A stretch of DNA of 64,000 bases, taken from the NCBI RefSeq assembly GCF_002165135.1, contig NZ_NFZQ01000017.1:1-64000 (forward strand). Direction: 5' to 3'. The number at the start of each line of letters is the position of its first letter. Within the stretch, counting starts at the first letter, position 1. A program made the translations under genes and the position numbers. Source of the DNA: Pseudomonas sp. SID14000. GTDB taxonomy: Bacteria > Pseudomonadota > Gammaproteobacteria > Pseudomonadales > Pseudomonadaceae. Under the pieces are notes generated by a model. It did no database searches. It worked only from the letters and a program-made list of their open reading frames with translations, and had not been told where the DNA came from. Shown here piece after piece: positions 18,057-26,046 of this stretch.

Positions 18057-18256
18057 CGGCGCACCTGGTTGTTGAAAAACGCCGACCATACTGCAATCTG
18101 CACGAACGCCCAAGCGGCAATCATGCAGAACGCCGTATTCGGGCTTCGCTCTAATATCTACATCTATTTGATTTAAAAGAATTTTACTGAATTTGTAGGC
18201 TTGGCACGAACGCTGCTCCGTTACAGATGACTATCACCTGCCAAGGAGTTCGTGCC

Positions 18257-18727
18257 ATGAGCAATCCCAACAAAGACGTGATCGACGTGCTCAACGACCT
18301 GATCGAGTACAGCAAGGATGGCGAGAAAGGCTTCAAGGCCTCGGCCGATGATGTGAAGAACCCCGAGCTGAAAGCGTTCTTCGTCCAGCGTGCCGGTGAG
18401 TGTGCCAATGCTGCCGGCGAACTGCAGAGCGAGGTGCGTCGCCTGGGGGGCGACCCGGAAACCTCCACCAGCATCAGCGGTGACCTGCATCGGGGTTGGG
18501 TCAACCTGAAGGCGATGGTTACCGGCAAGGATGAAGAAGCGGTGCTGAACGAGGTGGAGCGGGGAGAGGACCATGCCCTCAAAGCCTACAAGGAAGCCCG
18601 CGAGAAACTGGTGAAGCTGGGCCGCACTGCCAGTGACCAGACCTACGCCCTGGTGGAAAAACAGCTGCAAGGTGTGCAGCGCAATCATGACCAGGTCAGG
18701 GCCCTGCGCAACGCCGCCCGCGCCTAG
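18257..18727 (+). CDS. PA2169-family four-helix-bundle protein (DUF2383)
   Basis: 156 residues, all-helical and ferritin-like in pattern, without an obvious di-iron set. It begins NKDVIDVLNDLIEYSKDGEKG, which I recognise from the PA2169/DUF2383 family often linked to stress or stationary phase. The ATG at 18257 has AAGGAG ten bases upstream; an earlier ATG at 18227 is rejected. Its stop and that of the opposing diguanylate cyclase share the four bases CTAG (18724-18727). Function unknown. Confidence 0.85.
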   Translation: MSNPNKDVIDVLNDLIEYSKDGEKGFKASADDVKNPELKAFFVQRAGECANAAGELQSEVRRLGGDPETSTSISGDLHRGWVNLKAMVTGKDEEAVLNEVERGEDHALKAYKEAREKLVKLGRTASDQTYALVEKQLQGVQRNHDQVRALRNAARA

Positions 18728-20214
18728 TCGGCAGGCCCCTCTACCCGGTTGCGGCCTTTGGCCTTGGCCCGGTAGAGCGCTTCATCCGCAGCACCCAGCA
18801 CCCCAGCCAGGTCGTGCTGGGTGCCCGACAGCCCGATGCCGATGCTCACCGTGACCGAGTGGGCATCATCGGCAAACGGCGCCAGCGCCTCGACACTGGC
18901 GCGGATGCGCTCGGCCAGCAGTTGCGCACCGGCCAGGTCGGTTTCCGGCAGCACCACCTGGAATTCCTCACCACCATAGCGCGCCGCCAGATCGGCCGGT
19001 CGACGGATGCACGCCTCGATGGTTCTGGCCACTTCGCGCAAGGCATGGTCGCCACCGGCGTGGCCATGGCGCTGGTTGAACGCCTTGAAATGGTCCACAT
19101 CCACCATCAGCACCGCCAACGGTTTGCGGTTGCGCTGGGCGCGCGCCCATTCCTGACGTAGTACCTGGTCCAGGCGACGGCGGTTGGCCAGGCCGGTCAG
19201 GCTGTCGGTCGCAGCCAAGGCCGCCAGGCCGTGTTCGGCTTCTTGCCGGCGGCGCAATTCGCGGCCCAGCAACAGGGTCAGCCAGAGGATTCCTACGCAC
19301 AATACTCCAGTGGCAACGCTGACCAGGATCGCCGTGCGGCGCCAGGACTGGAACACCTCGTCGGCGGAGTGTGCTACCAGCACGATCAGTGGCAGTTTCG
19401 GGACCCGGGCAAAGGTATACATGCGTAGCTTTGCGCTACTGCCGGAGCGGGCGGTGAAGCTGCCGCCCTGTTCGTTGAGAATGCGCTTGAAGTTGGCACG
19501 ATTGGCGTAGTTGGTGCCGATAAGCGGATCCTGTGGCCGTGATGGCTGGCGGACGAGCAGTTGCCCGTCGGTGTTGAACAGGCTGATGTTACTGTCATCA
19601 CCGATATCCAGGCGCCGGAACAGGTCGCTGAAGTAAGACAGGCGCAGCGCACCCACTGCCAGGCCAGCGAACTCGCCATTGGGGCCGGAGATGCGCCGGC
19701 TGAAACTGATGCACCAGTCCAGGTCGCCGAGCTTGGCCTTGAACGGCGGACCCACCAGCAAGCCAAGGTTGGCATTGCGCAGGTGCGCCTGGAACACCCC
19801 GGTGTCGCCGAAGTTGGCTTTGCGTGGCACGCTGCTGATGGAATCACCCACCACGTTGCCTTGCTTGTCCAGCCATAGCACGTCACCACGCTTGCGGTCG
19901 ACGAAGGCTTCATTGAACAGCAGGCGTTGGCGCACCGGGCCGGGAATTTCCGGCAGTTCCTTGCGCCCGACCGCCCAGGTCAGGCCCTGCAGTGACTGGT
20001 CGTAGAGTTCGACGTTGCGCAGGATGTCGCTCTCGATCAGCTGGACGATGTTATTGGACGAGCGGATCGCCGACAGCTCGACACTCTCGCGCTCGCGGGC
20101 CAGCAGGTAGCTGACGATGGCCACGATGGCGAGCACGGCAAGGCAACTGCCCAGATTGAGGATCAGCTCGGGGTGCGACTTGTAGAGTGCGAAACGCGGT
20201 GATCGGGGGGTCAT
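18724..20214 (-). CDS. Membrane diguanylate cyclase with periplasmic Cache-type sensor
   Basis: 496 residues. Membrane segments at about 20-38 and 294-316 flank a periplasmic double-Cache-like sensor (residues 40-290). The cytoplasmic GGDEF domain has the active signature GGEEF at 414-418 and an inhibitory-site RxxD (R405 to D408) five residues before it. It should make cyclic di-GMP from two GTP and be product-inhibited. The first metal or substrate region (DVDHFKAFNQRHGHAGGD) is intact. It is convergent with the PA2169-family gene, sharing a CTAG stop. The signal sensed is unknown. Confidence 0.92.
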   Translation of the reverse strand: MTPRSPRFALYKSHPELILNLGSCLAVLAIVAIVSYLLARERESVELSAIRSSNNIVQLIESDILRNVELYDQSLQGLTWAVGRKELPEIPGPVRQRLLFNEAFVDRKRGDVLWLDKQGNVVGDSISSVPRKANFGDTGVFQAHLRNANLGLLVGPPFKAKLGDLDWCISFSRRISGPNGEFAGLAVGALRLSYFSDLFRRLDIGDDSNISLFNTDGQLLVRQPSRPQDPLIGTNYANRANFKRILNEQGGSFTARSGSSAKLRMYTFARVPKLPLIVLVAHSADEVFQSWRRTAILVSVATGVLCVGILWLTLLLGRELRRRQEAEHGLAALAATDSLTGLANRRRLDQVLRQEWARAQRNRKPLAVLMVDVDHFKAFNQRHGHAGGDHALREVARTIEACIRRPADLAARYGGEEFQVVLPETDLAGAQLLAERIRASVEALAPFADDAHSVTVSIGIGLSGTQHDLAGVLGAADEALYRAKAKGRNRVEGPAD

Positions 20215-20329
20215 GCTCGCTACTGCGTGGGCAGGGCCATTCGCGGCGGCGACATTCTAGGGAAGCGGGGATTGTCGAACAAGATTTGTCCGACGGAATC
20301 ACAGGGTGCTGTCTTTCGGATTCGCGACG

Positions 20330-20366
20330 AACCCTGTGGGAGCGGGCATCCCCGCTCCCACAGGTT
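20330..20366. repeat. Compact REP palindrome
   Basis: CCTGTGGGAGCGGG and CCCGCTCCCACAGG arms around four bases (CATC), a minimal two-arm REP between the porin stop and the cyclase start. Confidence 0.8.
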
Positions 20367-20390
20367 ATGTGTCTAGCTTGCGATCCTGGA

Positions 20391-21725
20391 TCAGAACACG
20401 TTCAACGGGTAATCCACGATTACCCGCAGTTCATCGTTGTCGCTGTTGCTGTCGATCGACGCATAACCCTGGCTGCCACGGTGGGTGGCATAGCGCACCA
20501 GCACCGACAGGTCCTTGAGGTCTCCTTCCTGGAACACGTACTTCACATCCAGGTCGCGTTCCCAGTGCATGGCGTTCTTGCCATCGGCACGGTAATAGTC
20601 GTAGTGGGTGGTGTCCTGGGTGGCCTTGGTCAGGTCCGCTTCACCGCGCGAGTACGACAGTGCCGTGGTCAGGCCAGGTATGCCTACACCAGTGAAGTCA
20701 TAGTTGTACTGCAGCTTCCACGAACGTTCGTTGGGCGCGTTGAAGTCCGAGTACATGCGCGAGTTGTCCAGGTAGATGCTGTCGCCCAGGTTGATGTAGT
20801 CGAACGGCGTGTTGCCATTGACCCGCTGGTAGGCGGTGGTGACGCTGTGGAACCCGGCGTTGACGGTGAAGTGCAGGCTGTAGGTGTTGTTGTCGATCTT
20901 GCCCAGCAAGGCCTGGCCGGTGTCCTGGGTGTGATAGAAGTGCACGCCCGGGTTCAGGCTGACCAGGTCGTTGACCACGTAGGTGTAGTCGAAATCGGCG
21001 TAGTACTGGTTCCAGATGTCCTTCAGCTCGGCCGCATACAGGTTGGCGGTGATGTTCGGGGTACCGCTCCACGACGCGCCGGCCCAGTTCAGGTGCTTGC
21101 TCTTGTCATGCTCGCCCAGCGAACCGTAGTAGGTGTCGATGCGGCGGTGACCGCTCTGGTTGTAAGGCTTGGTGAAGCTCACCTGGCCACCTTCGAGCAG
21201 CAGGCCGTCGATGCTGGTGTTGGTCAGGCTCACACCACGGAAGGTCTGCGGCAGCATGCGGGATTCGCCGCCGGCGATCACCGGGTTGGTCAGGAACAGG
21301 TCACCGGCTTTCAGCTCGGTGTCGAACGCCTTGAGCTTGACTGCGGCACCGGCAGTGGAAAACGAGTGCGGGGCAGCACCCAGTTCGTCTTCGTTCTTCT
21401 GGTGGGTCGGCAGGATACTGGTGCCAGCATGGCCGCCACCGCCGTCGAGTTTCAGGCCCAGCATGGCGTGGGCGTCCAGGCCAAAGCCGACTACACCCGG
21501 GGTATAGCCCGACTCGAAGCGGGCAACCGCGCCTTGGCCCCACTCTCGGGTGTCGCGCACGCCGGCGTTGTGGTTGTCGCGGTTGAAGTAGGCATTACGG
21601 AAATGCAGGTTGAAGGACGAGCCTTCGATGAAGCCATCAGCCTTGTCTTCATCTGCCTGGGCGGCGAAAGGGATCGTTGCAGTCAACGCAATGAACAGCG
21701 GGGTAAAACGAAACGCGGAAGGCAC
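20391..21725 (-). CDS. OprD-family outer-membrane porin
   Basis: 444 residues with an N-terminal signal peptide ending near PFAAQA (cleavage about residue 24), then a beta-barrel pattern of alternating strands, and the terminal phenylalanine (YPLNVF) required for barrel assembly. Family phrases are GFIEGSSFNLHFRNAYFNRD near the start and the ADFDYTYVV-type strands. OprD-family channels admit amino acids or small organic acids; the substrate cannot be told from sequence alone. The gene is monocistronic, with a REP after its stop. Confidence 0.9.
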   Translation of the reverse strand: MPSAFRFTPLFIALTATIPFAAQADEDKADGFIEGSSFNLHFRNAYFNRDNHNAGVRDTREWGQGAVARFESGYTPGVVGFGLDAHAMLGLKLDGGGGHAGTSILPTHQKNEDELGAAPHSFSTAGAAVKLKAFDTELKAGDLFLTNPVIAGGESRMLPQTFRGVSLTNTSIDGLLLEGGQVSFTKPYNQSGHRRIDTYYGSLGEHDKSKHLNWAGASWSGTPNITANLYAAELKDIWNQYYADFDYTYVVNDLVSLNPGVHFYHTQDTGQALLGKIDNNTYSLHFTVNAGFHSVTTAYQRVNGNTPFDYINLGDSIYLDNSRMYSDFNAPNERSWKLQYNYDFTGVGIPGLTTALSYSRGEADLTKATQDTTHYDYYRADGKNAMHWERDLDVKYVFQEGDLKDLSVLVRYATHRGSQGYASIDSNSDNDELRVIVDYPLNVF

Positions 21726-21827
21726 CGGTACTAGCTCCTTTGGTCTGACGGTGGGGCAGTTTTTATTTTCGAATGTGCGTCTTTTTTATAGGTGAACGTT
21801 ACAGCTGGGCTGATAGTTAAAGCACAT

Positions 21828-21856
21828 AAAAAAAGCCGCTGATCGGCAGCGGCTTT
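21828..21856 (-). terminator. Terminator of the small secreted-protein gene
   Basis: Stem AAAGCCGCT (21832-21840) and AGCGGCTTT (21848-21856) with seven bases between. Read on the minus strand it ends in a T-run (the A-run 21828-21834 on the plus strand). Confidence 0.8.
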
Positions 21857-21930
21857 AAAAGGCTAACATATCGGCACCGGTGGTGCCCATGGCGTAGCCA
21901 AGGGAAAACGGGCGCAGCGACAGCGCTTGA

Positions 21931-22155
21931 TCAGCTGTCGGCATTGGCATCTACAGAAACCTTGGAAGCTGTCTGTTTTGCGTCTTTTACGGCGTCCATC
22001 TGCTGTGCGGCTACGGCTTCGCGAGCCTCTTGGTGGACTGCGGCGAACTCGGCATTACGGGTGACGAAAGCCTGGGACTCTTCGGCCATGGCCAAGGGGG
22101 ACAACAACAGGGAAGACAGGATGAAGATGCTGGCAATACCCATACTGTTGGACAT
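21931..22155 (-). CDS. Small secreted or periplasmic protein, unknown function
   Basis: 74 residues with a clear signal peptide (hydrophobic core IFILSSLLLSPLAMA, cleavage before EES at about residue 24) and a mature part of only 50 residues that is helical, alanine-rich and lacks cysteine. AAGGT lies eight bases before the ATG. It has its own strong terminator downstream, supporting real, strong expression. I do not recognise the family. It sits alone between the porin and the ykgJ-cheV pair. Confidence 0.65.
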   Translation of the reverse strand: MSNSMGIASIFILSSLLLSPLAMAEESQAFVTRNAEFAAVHQEAREAVAAQQMDAVKDAKQTASKVSVDANADS

Positions 22156-22330
22156 TTGAAACTACCTTCTTGCAGTGCAAGTGCTAATGAGGACGGGGAT
22201 AAAGTTAGTCTCATCAATGCACTTGAAACAGAGCGAAGTGCGATAAGGACTGTTGCGAAAAAGGTAAGTATCGCAGGAGAAGCAATTGGGCTTTCGCCGC
22301 AAACCACTACGCTAGACAGCCTGCGCGGTT

Positions 22331-22409
22331 CCCTGTGAGAGCGAACACCGGCGCAGCCGATGCCACCCTCCGCGTTGGATTCTTCGCGGCTGAAGCCGCT
22401 CCACAGGGA
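22331..22409. repeat. Degenerate REP pair
   Basis: CCCTGTGAGAGCG...ACCGGCGCAGCCG...CTTCGCGGCTGAAGCCGCTCCACAGGG keeps the BIME outline with mismatches. It lies after the ykgJ-family stop in the 306-base gap before the small secreted gene; the rest of that gap shows nothing I can name. Confidence 0.6.
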
Positions 22410-22461
22410 TTGCGCCAGTTTGCAGGACTTTGCACAAGGCAGTTGTCTCACAAGGGCCTGG

Positions 22462-23214
22462 TCAGAAGCTGATGAAGGCGTAATACACCGGCGGCTCGTT
22501 GGTGGTACGCAAGCCGTGCCCCTGCAAGCTCGCCGTCAGCGCCGCGTCCTCCACATGCAGGGTCCACTCTGCCCGGTCATCCTCCGGTACCTGCGCGAGA
22601 ACCGCGGCAAAGGCCCCCATGTCCGGCAGGTAGGCAGTAAACCCGTTGCCTTTGAGCGCACTGGTGGTCATGCCCAGCGCCTGGCACACCGCTACCTTGG
22701 CGCCGATGTCTTCGCGGTCGGCCTGGCGTGAGGCCTGCACCAGCGCCTCTAGCCCGACATCGACCAGTTGCGTGCCGTGAATCAGCTCCGGCCCCTGCTG
22801 CCAGGCTTCTGGCGGGCAGTCCTTGCTGTCCGGCCGCAGCGGGATATGCGGGTTGATTTCCACCGGGTAGATGCGGCAGACCAGCGGGCGCTGGTCATAG
22901 ATGGTGCACAGGTCGTTGTCGTCGAGGTTGCGGCAGCGCCCGGGGTTGAACGCGGCAAAGGTCACCGACACGCGTACTTCACCGTGTCCGCAGGGCACGG
23001 GGTGGGAACGACGCAACACATGATCACGCTGTTCTACCGGCATGCCAGGGCCGTCCACCACGAAGGCTTCGATCAGCACCACCACCTGGCCGGCGTTGTT
23101 CGCCCAGTGGCGCGCTTCGGCCAGGGTCAAGGGCACGTGGTGGCCGGTGCAGCACTTGCCGCAGCCGGTACAGGCGAAGCGCAGGTTGTCGCTCACTAGG
23201 CTCCAGGGCTCCAT
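22462..23214 (-). CDS. YkgJ-family cysteine-cluster protein
   Basis: 250 residues. The conserved CxxCxxCC cluster is FACTGCGKCCTGHH, with further cysteines in GRCRNLDDNDLCTIYDQRPLVCRIYP, the standard YkgJ/Fli-B zinc- or iron-binding pattern. The start at 23212-23214 is placed just before the cluster region; the upstream in-frame ATG at 23256 is possible. It lies downstream of cheV on the same strand (149-base gap). A degenerate copy of its last 60 codons lies at 24381-24565. Function unknown; homologues are thought to bind metal and act in protein modification. Confidence 0.85.
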   Translation of the reverse strand: MEPWSLVSDNLRFACTGCGKCCTGHHVPLTLAEARHWANNAGQVVVLIEAFVVDGPGMPVEQRDHVLRRSHPVPCGHGEVRVSVTFAAFNPGRCRNLDDNDLCTIYDQRPLVCRIYPVEINPHIPLRPDSKDCPPEAWQQGPELIHGTQLVDVGLEALVQASRQADREDIGAKVAVCQALGMTTSALKGNGFTAYLPDMGAFAAVLAQVPEDDRAEWTLHVEDAALTASLQGHGLRTTNEPPVYYAFISF

Positions 23215-23363
23215 TCGTTGACGAAGGCGCGTTGGTGCTTGAACACCTGCTGGCACTGCTCGTGGAGAAACTTCATACGCGATTCCGGCAAGTTACTTGC
23301 GAGGGGCGCGAATTATGCCCGACTCGGTCCCGACGGCAAGCCGGGAGTTTGTCTGCGAATGTA

Positions 23364-24263
23364 TCAGCGCTCGGCGAACATCACGGCGCGCGCAGCCACT
23401 ACAAGACAATCGGTCAGTTCCGGCGAGGAGAACTTGGTAAGAATGGCATTGGCCCCTGCCAGGGTCGCCTTTTCGCTGCTCATGGCGCTGTCCAGCGAGG
23501 TGTGCAGCAGTATGTACAGGTGCTGGAAATCGGGCGTTTCGCGCAGGGTGCGGGTGAAGGCGTAGCCGTCCATTTCGCTCATTTCGATGTCGGAGACGAT
23601 CACGTTGATCTCCTGTGCGGTGCCTTGCAGTTCCAGCAGCACGTTGATGGCGTCCTTGGCACTGCGCGCGGTGTGGCATTCGATGCCGAGGTTGCGCAAG
23701 GTGTGCACCGACTGCTGCAGGGCTACCTGGCTGTCGTCCACCACCAGGATGTTGGCGGCGGCCAGCAGGCTGACGTCTTCCTCGCTCAAGCTCCGGTGAG
23801 GCGGTTCGGGTAGCGGCGGGGCGATGGCATGGATGACTTTTTCGATGTCCAGCACTTGCACCAGGGTGTTGTCGACCCGGGTCACGCCGGTGATGAACGA
23901 GCGGCTGCCTGAGCCGTAGGGTGGCGGTTTGATGTCGGTGCTCAGGCAATGCACGATGCGGCTGACCGCCTGCACATGCAGACCCTGGCGCGAGCGGCTT
24001 ATCTCGGTGACGATCAGGCAACCGCTGTCCGGGTCGGCCAGCGGCCGTTCGCCAATTGCGCGGGAGAGGTCGATGACCGACAGCGAGTTGCCGCGCAGGG
24101 TCGCCACGCCTTTCACGTGGGGGTGCGATTCGGGCAGCTTGGTCAGCGGCGGGCAGGGGATGATCTCGCTGACCTTGAGCAGGTTGATTGCCATCAACTT
24201 GCCGCTGCGCAGGGTGAACAGCAGCAGGGACAGCGAGTCCGCGCGGGCATTTTGCGTGGCCAT
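23364..24263 (-). CDS. cheV: Chemotaxis adaptor CheV (CheW domain plus receiver)
   Basis: 299 residues. An N-terminal CheW-like coupling domain (residues 10-150, GVATLRGNSLSVIDL) is joined to a response-regulator receiver (172-297) with the acidic pair in LVVDDS, the phospho-acceptor D225 in VSDIEMSEMDG, and a late lysine in ILTKFSS. CheV couples receptors to CheA and tunes adaptation. The ATG at 24261-24263 has AAGG upstream. A second, broken copy of its last roughly 43 codons lies at 25832-25962. Confidence 0.93.
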   Translation of the reverse strand: MATQNARADSLSLLLFTLRSGKLMAINLLKVSEIIPCPPLTKLPESHPHVKGVATLRGNSLSVIDLSRAIGERPLADPDSGCLIVTEISRSRQGLHVQAVSRIVHCLSTDIKPPPYGSGSRSFITGVTRVDNTLVQVLDIEKVIHAIAPPLPEPPHRSLSEEDVSLLAAANILVVDDSQVALQQSVHTLRNLGIECHTARSAKDAINVLLELQGTAQEINVIVSDIEMSEMDGYAFTRTLRETPDFQHLYILLHTSLDSAMSSEKATLAGANAILTKFSSPELTDCLVVAARAVMFAER

Positions 24264-24380
24264 GGTGACCTTCGTGGGGAACAGGGAGTAACCGGTTATC
24301 GGCCTGTTCGGGCTTGGCTTTAGTCATTTTGCACAGAGCCTGGGAACGCTCGGGACCCTGTGAGAGCGCGCCGGGCATTG

Positions 24381-24565
24381 TTAGAAGCGGATGAAGGCGT
24401 AATACACCGCGGGCTTGTTGATGGTGCGCAAAGCATGTTCCTGCAAGCTGGCCACCAGCGCCGCTTCCCCTACATCCTGGGTCCACGGCGCCCCGTCATC
24501 TTCCTGCCTTGCGCCGAACCGCGGCAAACGCCCCGGTATCCGGCAGGTAAGCGGTAACAACGGTA
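24381..24565 (-). pseudogene. 3' fragment of a ykgJ-like gene
   Basis: Read on the minus strand this ends NKPAVYYAFIRF-stop, paralleling TNEPPVYYAFISF-stop of the intact gene at 22462. The nucleotide alignment with 22462-22645 holds over about 180 bases with roughly three in four bases the same, including the shared blocks GATGAAGGCGTAATACACCG and CCGGCAGGTA. Upstream codons are lost where the AT-rich Rhs DNA begins, and small indels break the frame. This is a paralogue remnant, not a recent duplicate. Confidence 0.8.
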
Positions 24566-24641
24566 ATAGGTGTCTTACCCTCCGGTATGCAGCAGGGTTT
24601 GTGCGTTGTGGCTCGGTCCTTATTTGAAAGGGGACTATTGC

Positions 24642-25727
24642 TCAGGCAGTGGTGCGTCGGAAGTTAAAATTAACCAATGCCCCGTAGTATTCTCTGCTCT
24701 TGCTCGCGGCTGCCTCTTTGTCTCTGATGCTGGATGCGGCGTCCCTGAAGATTCTATAGTATTTGTGGCCTGCACCGCCGGTAAGCCCTAAGCTTTCGGC
24801 ATGGGCATGGATTCGATTATAAGATCGCGCGCTCATAGTGGTTGGCGATATCTCGGGAGAGTATTTGGCGTAGGACATTCGTTTCGGAATGATCTGAATT
24901 TCAGCCCAGAGCCCATTTGGTGTCGGTAAGACAGCATTTATCCCGGTATATCCGAGAGGGTCTGTCGAAGAATCGATATATTTATACTTTCCGCCCATTT
25001 GTTCAATGGCGCTTACGATTTCAGGTATGACCTTTTTTTTGGCGACAAGTGTATTTCTAGCAATATCTTTAAGACGTGTTGGATCTCCCGCATACTTGCT
25101 TTGGGTTTTTTCCCATGCACGATTCCATGTCTTCTGAGGCGCAGGGAGCCAGCTGGCTCCATAGGTTTTACCAAGGGTTTGCGCAACGTTGTCGATATAA
25201 ATGTTTGCCGCATTGGCTTTGGTAAACATTGTTCGCAGTTTGGCTCGTGCCGTCCACGCATTTATTTTCAGCATTATCGCTTCGCTGAAACGGCCACTGG
25301 GGTCGAACAGGTTTACAGGATCACCTAGCCCATAAGCAAAAGAGTTTATTCCTCCTGGGCCCGTGGGGCTGTAGCTGTCTGGCCTTAAAAATTTCATGAG
25401 GGCTGGGCTGAAAGCGCGATAGCCACGGCCAAGCAGATAAAAACCTGAGTGTTCAAGGCGCTCGCCATTGAACGCTAATAGATACTGCTCCGCGAATGGA
25501 GAGTAGCCATAAGGTGTATATGCTCTGCATTTTGTTTCGTGGGAATATATCTCGAAAAGAATGGTGTCTGATCTGTCTGTGCTGAAAAGTACTGTACTTT
25601 TCTCTGAGGTATCTTGGCGTTGAGTCGCAAGTGGCAAGCTTTCGTATCGGACGTAGACGATTTTCCCAAACGAAGTGAGCTCGGTGACAAGATGATCGTT
25701 TGCATAGAAACGTATGTTTTTGGCCAT
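24642..25727 (-). CDS. Orphan Rhs tip with RelA/SpoT-like C-terminal domain (putative polymorphic toxin)
   Basis: 361 residues. Residues 65-147 are the RHS-repeat-associated core (FNGERLEHSGFYLLGRGYRAF, PDSYSPTGPGGINSFAYG, ending DPVNLFDPSGRF), the conserved end of Rhs/YD-repeat toxins. The variable C-terminus (148-361) has features of a (p)ppGpp/(p)ppApp synthetase fold: KDIARNTLVA (220-229), D252 in YIDSS, YTGIN (260-264) and AEIQI with E276, followed by a helical tail. Known members with this domain poison cells by making hyperphosphorylated nucleotides; activity here is inference. The DNA is visibly AT-richer than its neighbours, indicating transfer. No full-length Rhs barrel, secretion partner or obvious immunity gene is adjacent. 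Confidence 0.7.
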   Translation of the reverse strand: MAKNIRFYANDHLVTELTSFGKIVYVRYESLPLATQRQDTSEKSTVLFSTDRSDTILFEIYSHETKCRAYTPYGYSPFAEQYLLAFNGERLEHSGFYLLGRGYRAFSPALMKFLRPDSYSPTGPGGINSFAYGLGDPVNLFDPSGRFSEAIMLKINAWTARAKLRTMFTKANAANIYIDNVAQTLGKTYGASWLPAPQKTWNRAWEKTQSKYAGDPTRLKDIARNTLVAKKKVIPEIVSAIEQMGGKYKYIDSSTDPLGYTGINAVLPTPNGLWAEIQIIPKRMSYAKYSPEISPTTMSARSYNRIHAHAESLGLTGGAGHKYYRIFRDAASSIRDKEAAASKSREYYGALVNFNFRRTTA

Positions 25728-25831
25728 TGTCAGCGTCCGTAGTAGGCGTATACCTCATTTTGGCCGGTGATACTTTTGCGTCAATCTGGTAGATCTAGCA
25801 GTTGACAACTTCTGCAGCTCTAATCTGAGGG
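25728..25831. other. Upstream region of the Rhs tip gene
   Basis: AT-rich DNA preceding the Rhs start. On the minus strand TTGACG with a 17-base spacer to AAAATG is a weak promoter possibility. Nothing else is recognised before the cheV-like fragment begins. Confidence 0.25.
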
Positions 25832-25962
25832 CGCCATGGCGTGCGCCGCCACCACCAAGCAGTCGGTCGGCTCCGGCGAGGAGAACTTGGTAAGAATGGC
25901 ATTGGCCGCGGCCTGGGTCGCCTTCTCACTGCTCTTGGCGCTGTCCAGCGAAGTGTGCCGCA
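25832..25962 (-). pseudogene. 3' fragment of a cheV-like gene
   Basis: The minus-strand reading AILTKFSSPEPTDCLVVAA matches the CheV C-terminus AILTKFSSPELTDCLVVAA with one change. Alignment with 23387-23513 holds for about 130 bases and includes a long exact block around GGCGAGGAGAACTTGGTAAG. Both ends of the gene are missing. Together with the ykgJ-like fragment it brackets the Rhs gene in the same gene order as the intact pair. Confidence 0.85.
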
Positions 25963-26004
25963 GGCAACCCCAATCAAGCCGGAAAACGTTAACTGACCGG
26001 CATT

Positions 26005-26028
26005 AGGGCTTGCCCCGCTCCCACAGGT
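26005..26028. repeat. Partial REP
   Basis: Only the CTTGCCCCGCTCCCACAGGT arm of a REP is present, between the cheV-like fragment and the norR stop. Confidence 0.5.
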
Positions 26029-26046
26029 ACCCCCGCTGGTTTCAAC

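Noticed and set aside
24570..24791. Immunity gene for the Rhs tip
   Set aside because: The ORF runs antisense through the Rhs 3' end, has no Shine-Dalgarno and no recognisable features.
25795..25977. Separate small minus-strand gene
   Set aside because: It is an alternative frame of the cheV-like fragment; the correct frame gives the CheV C-terminus.
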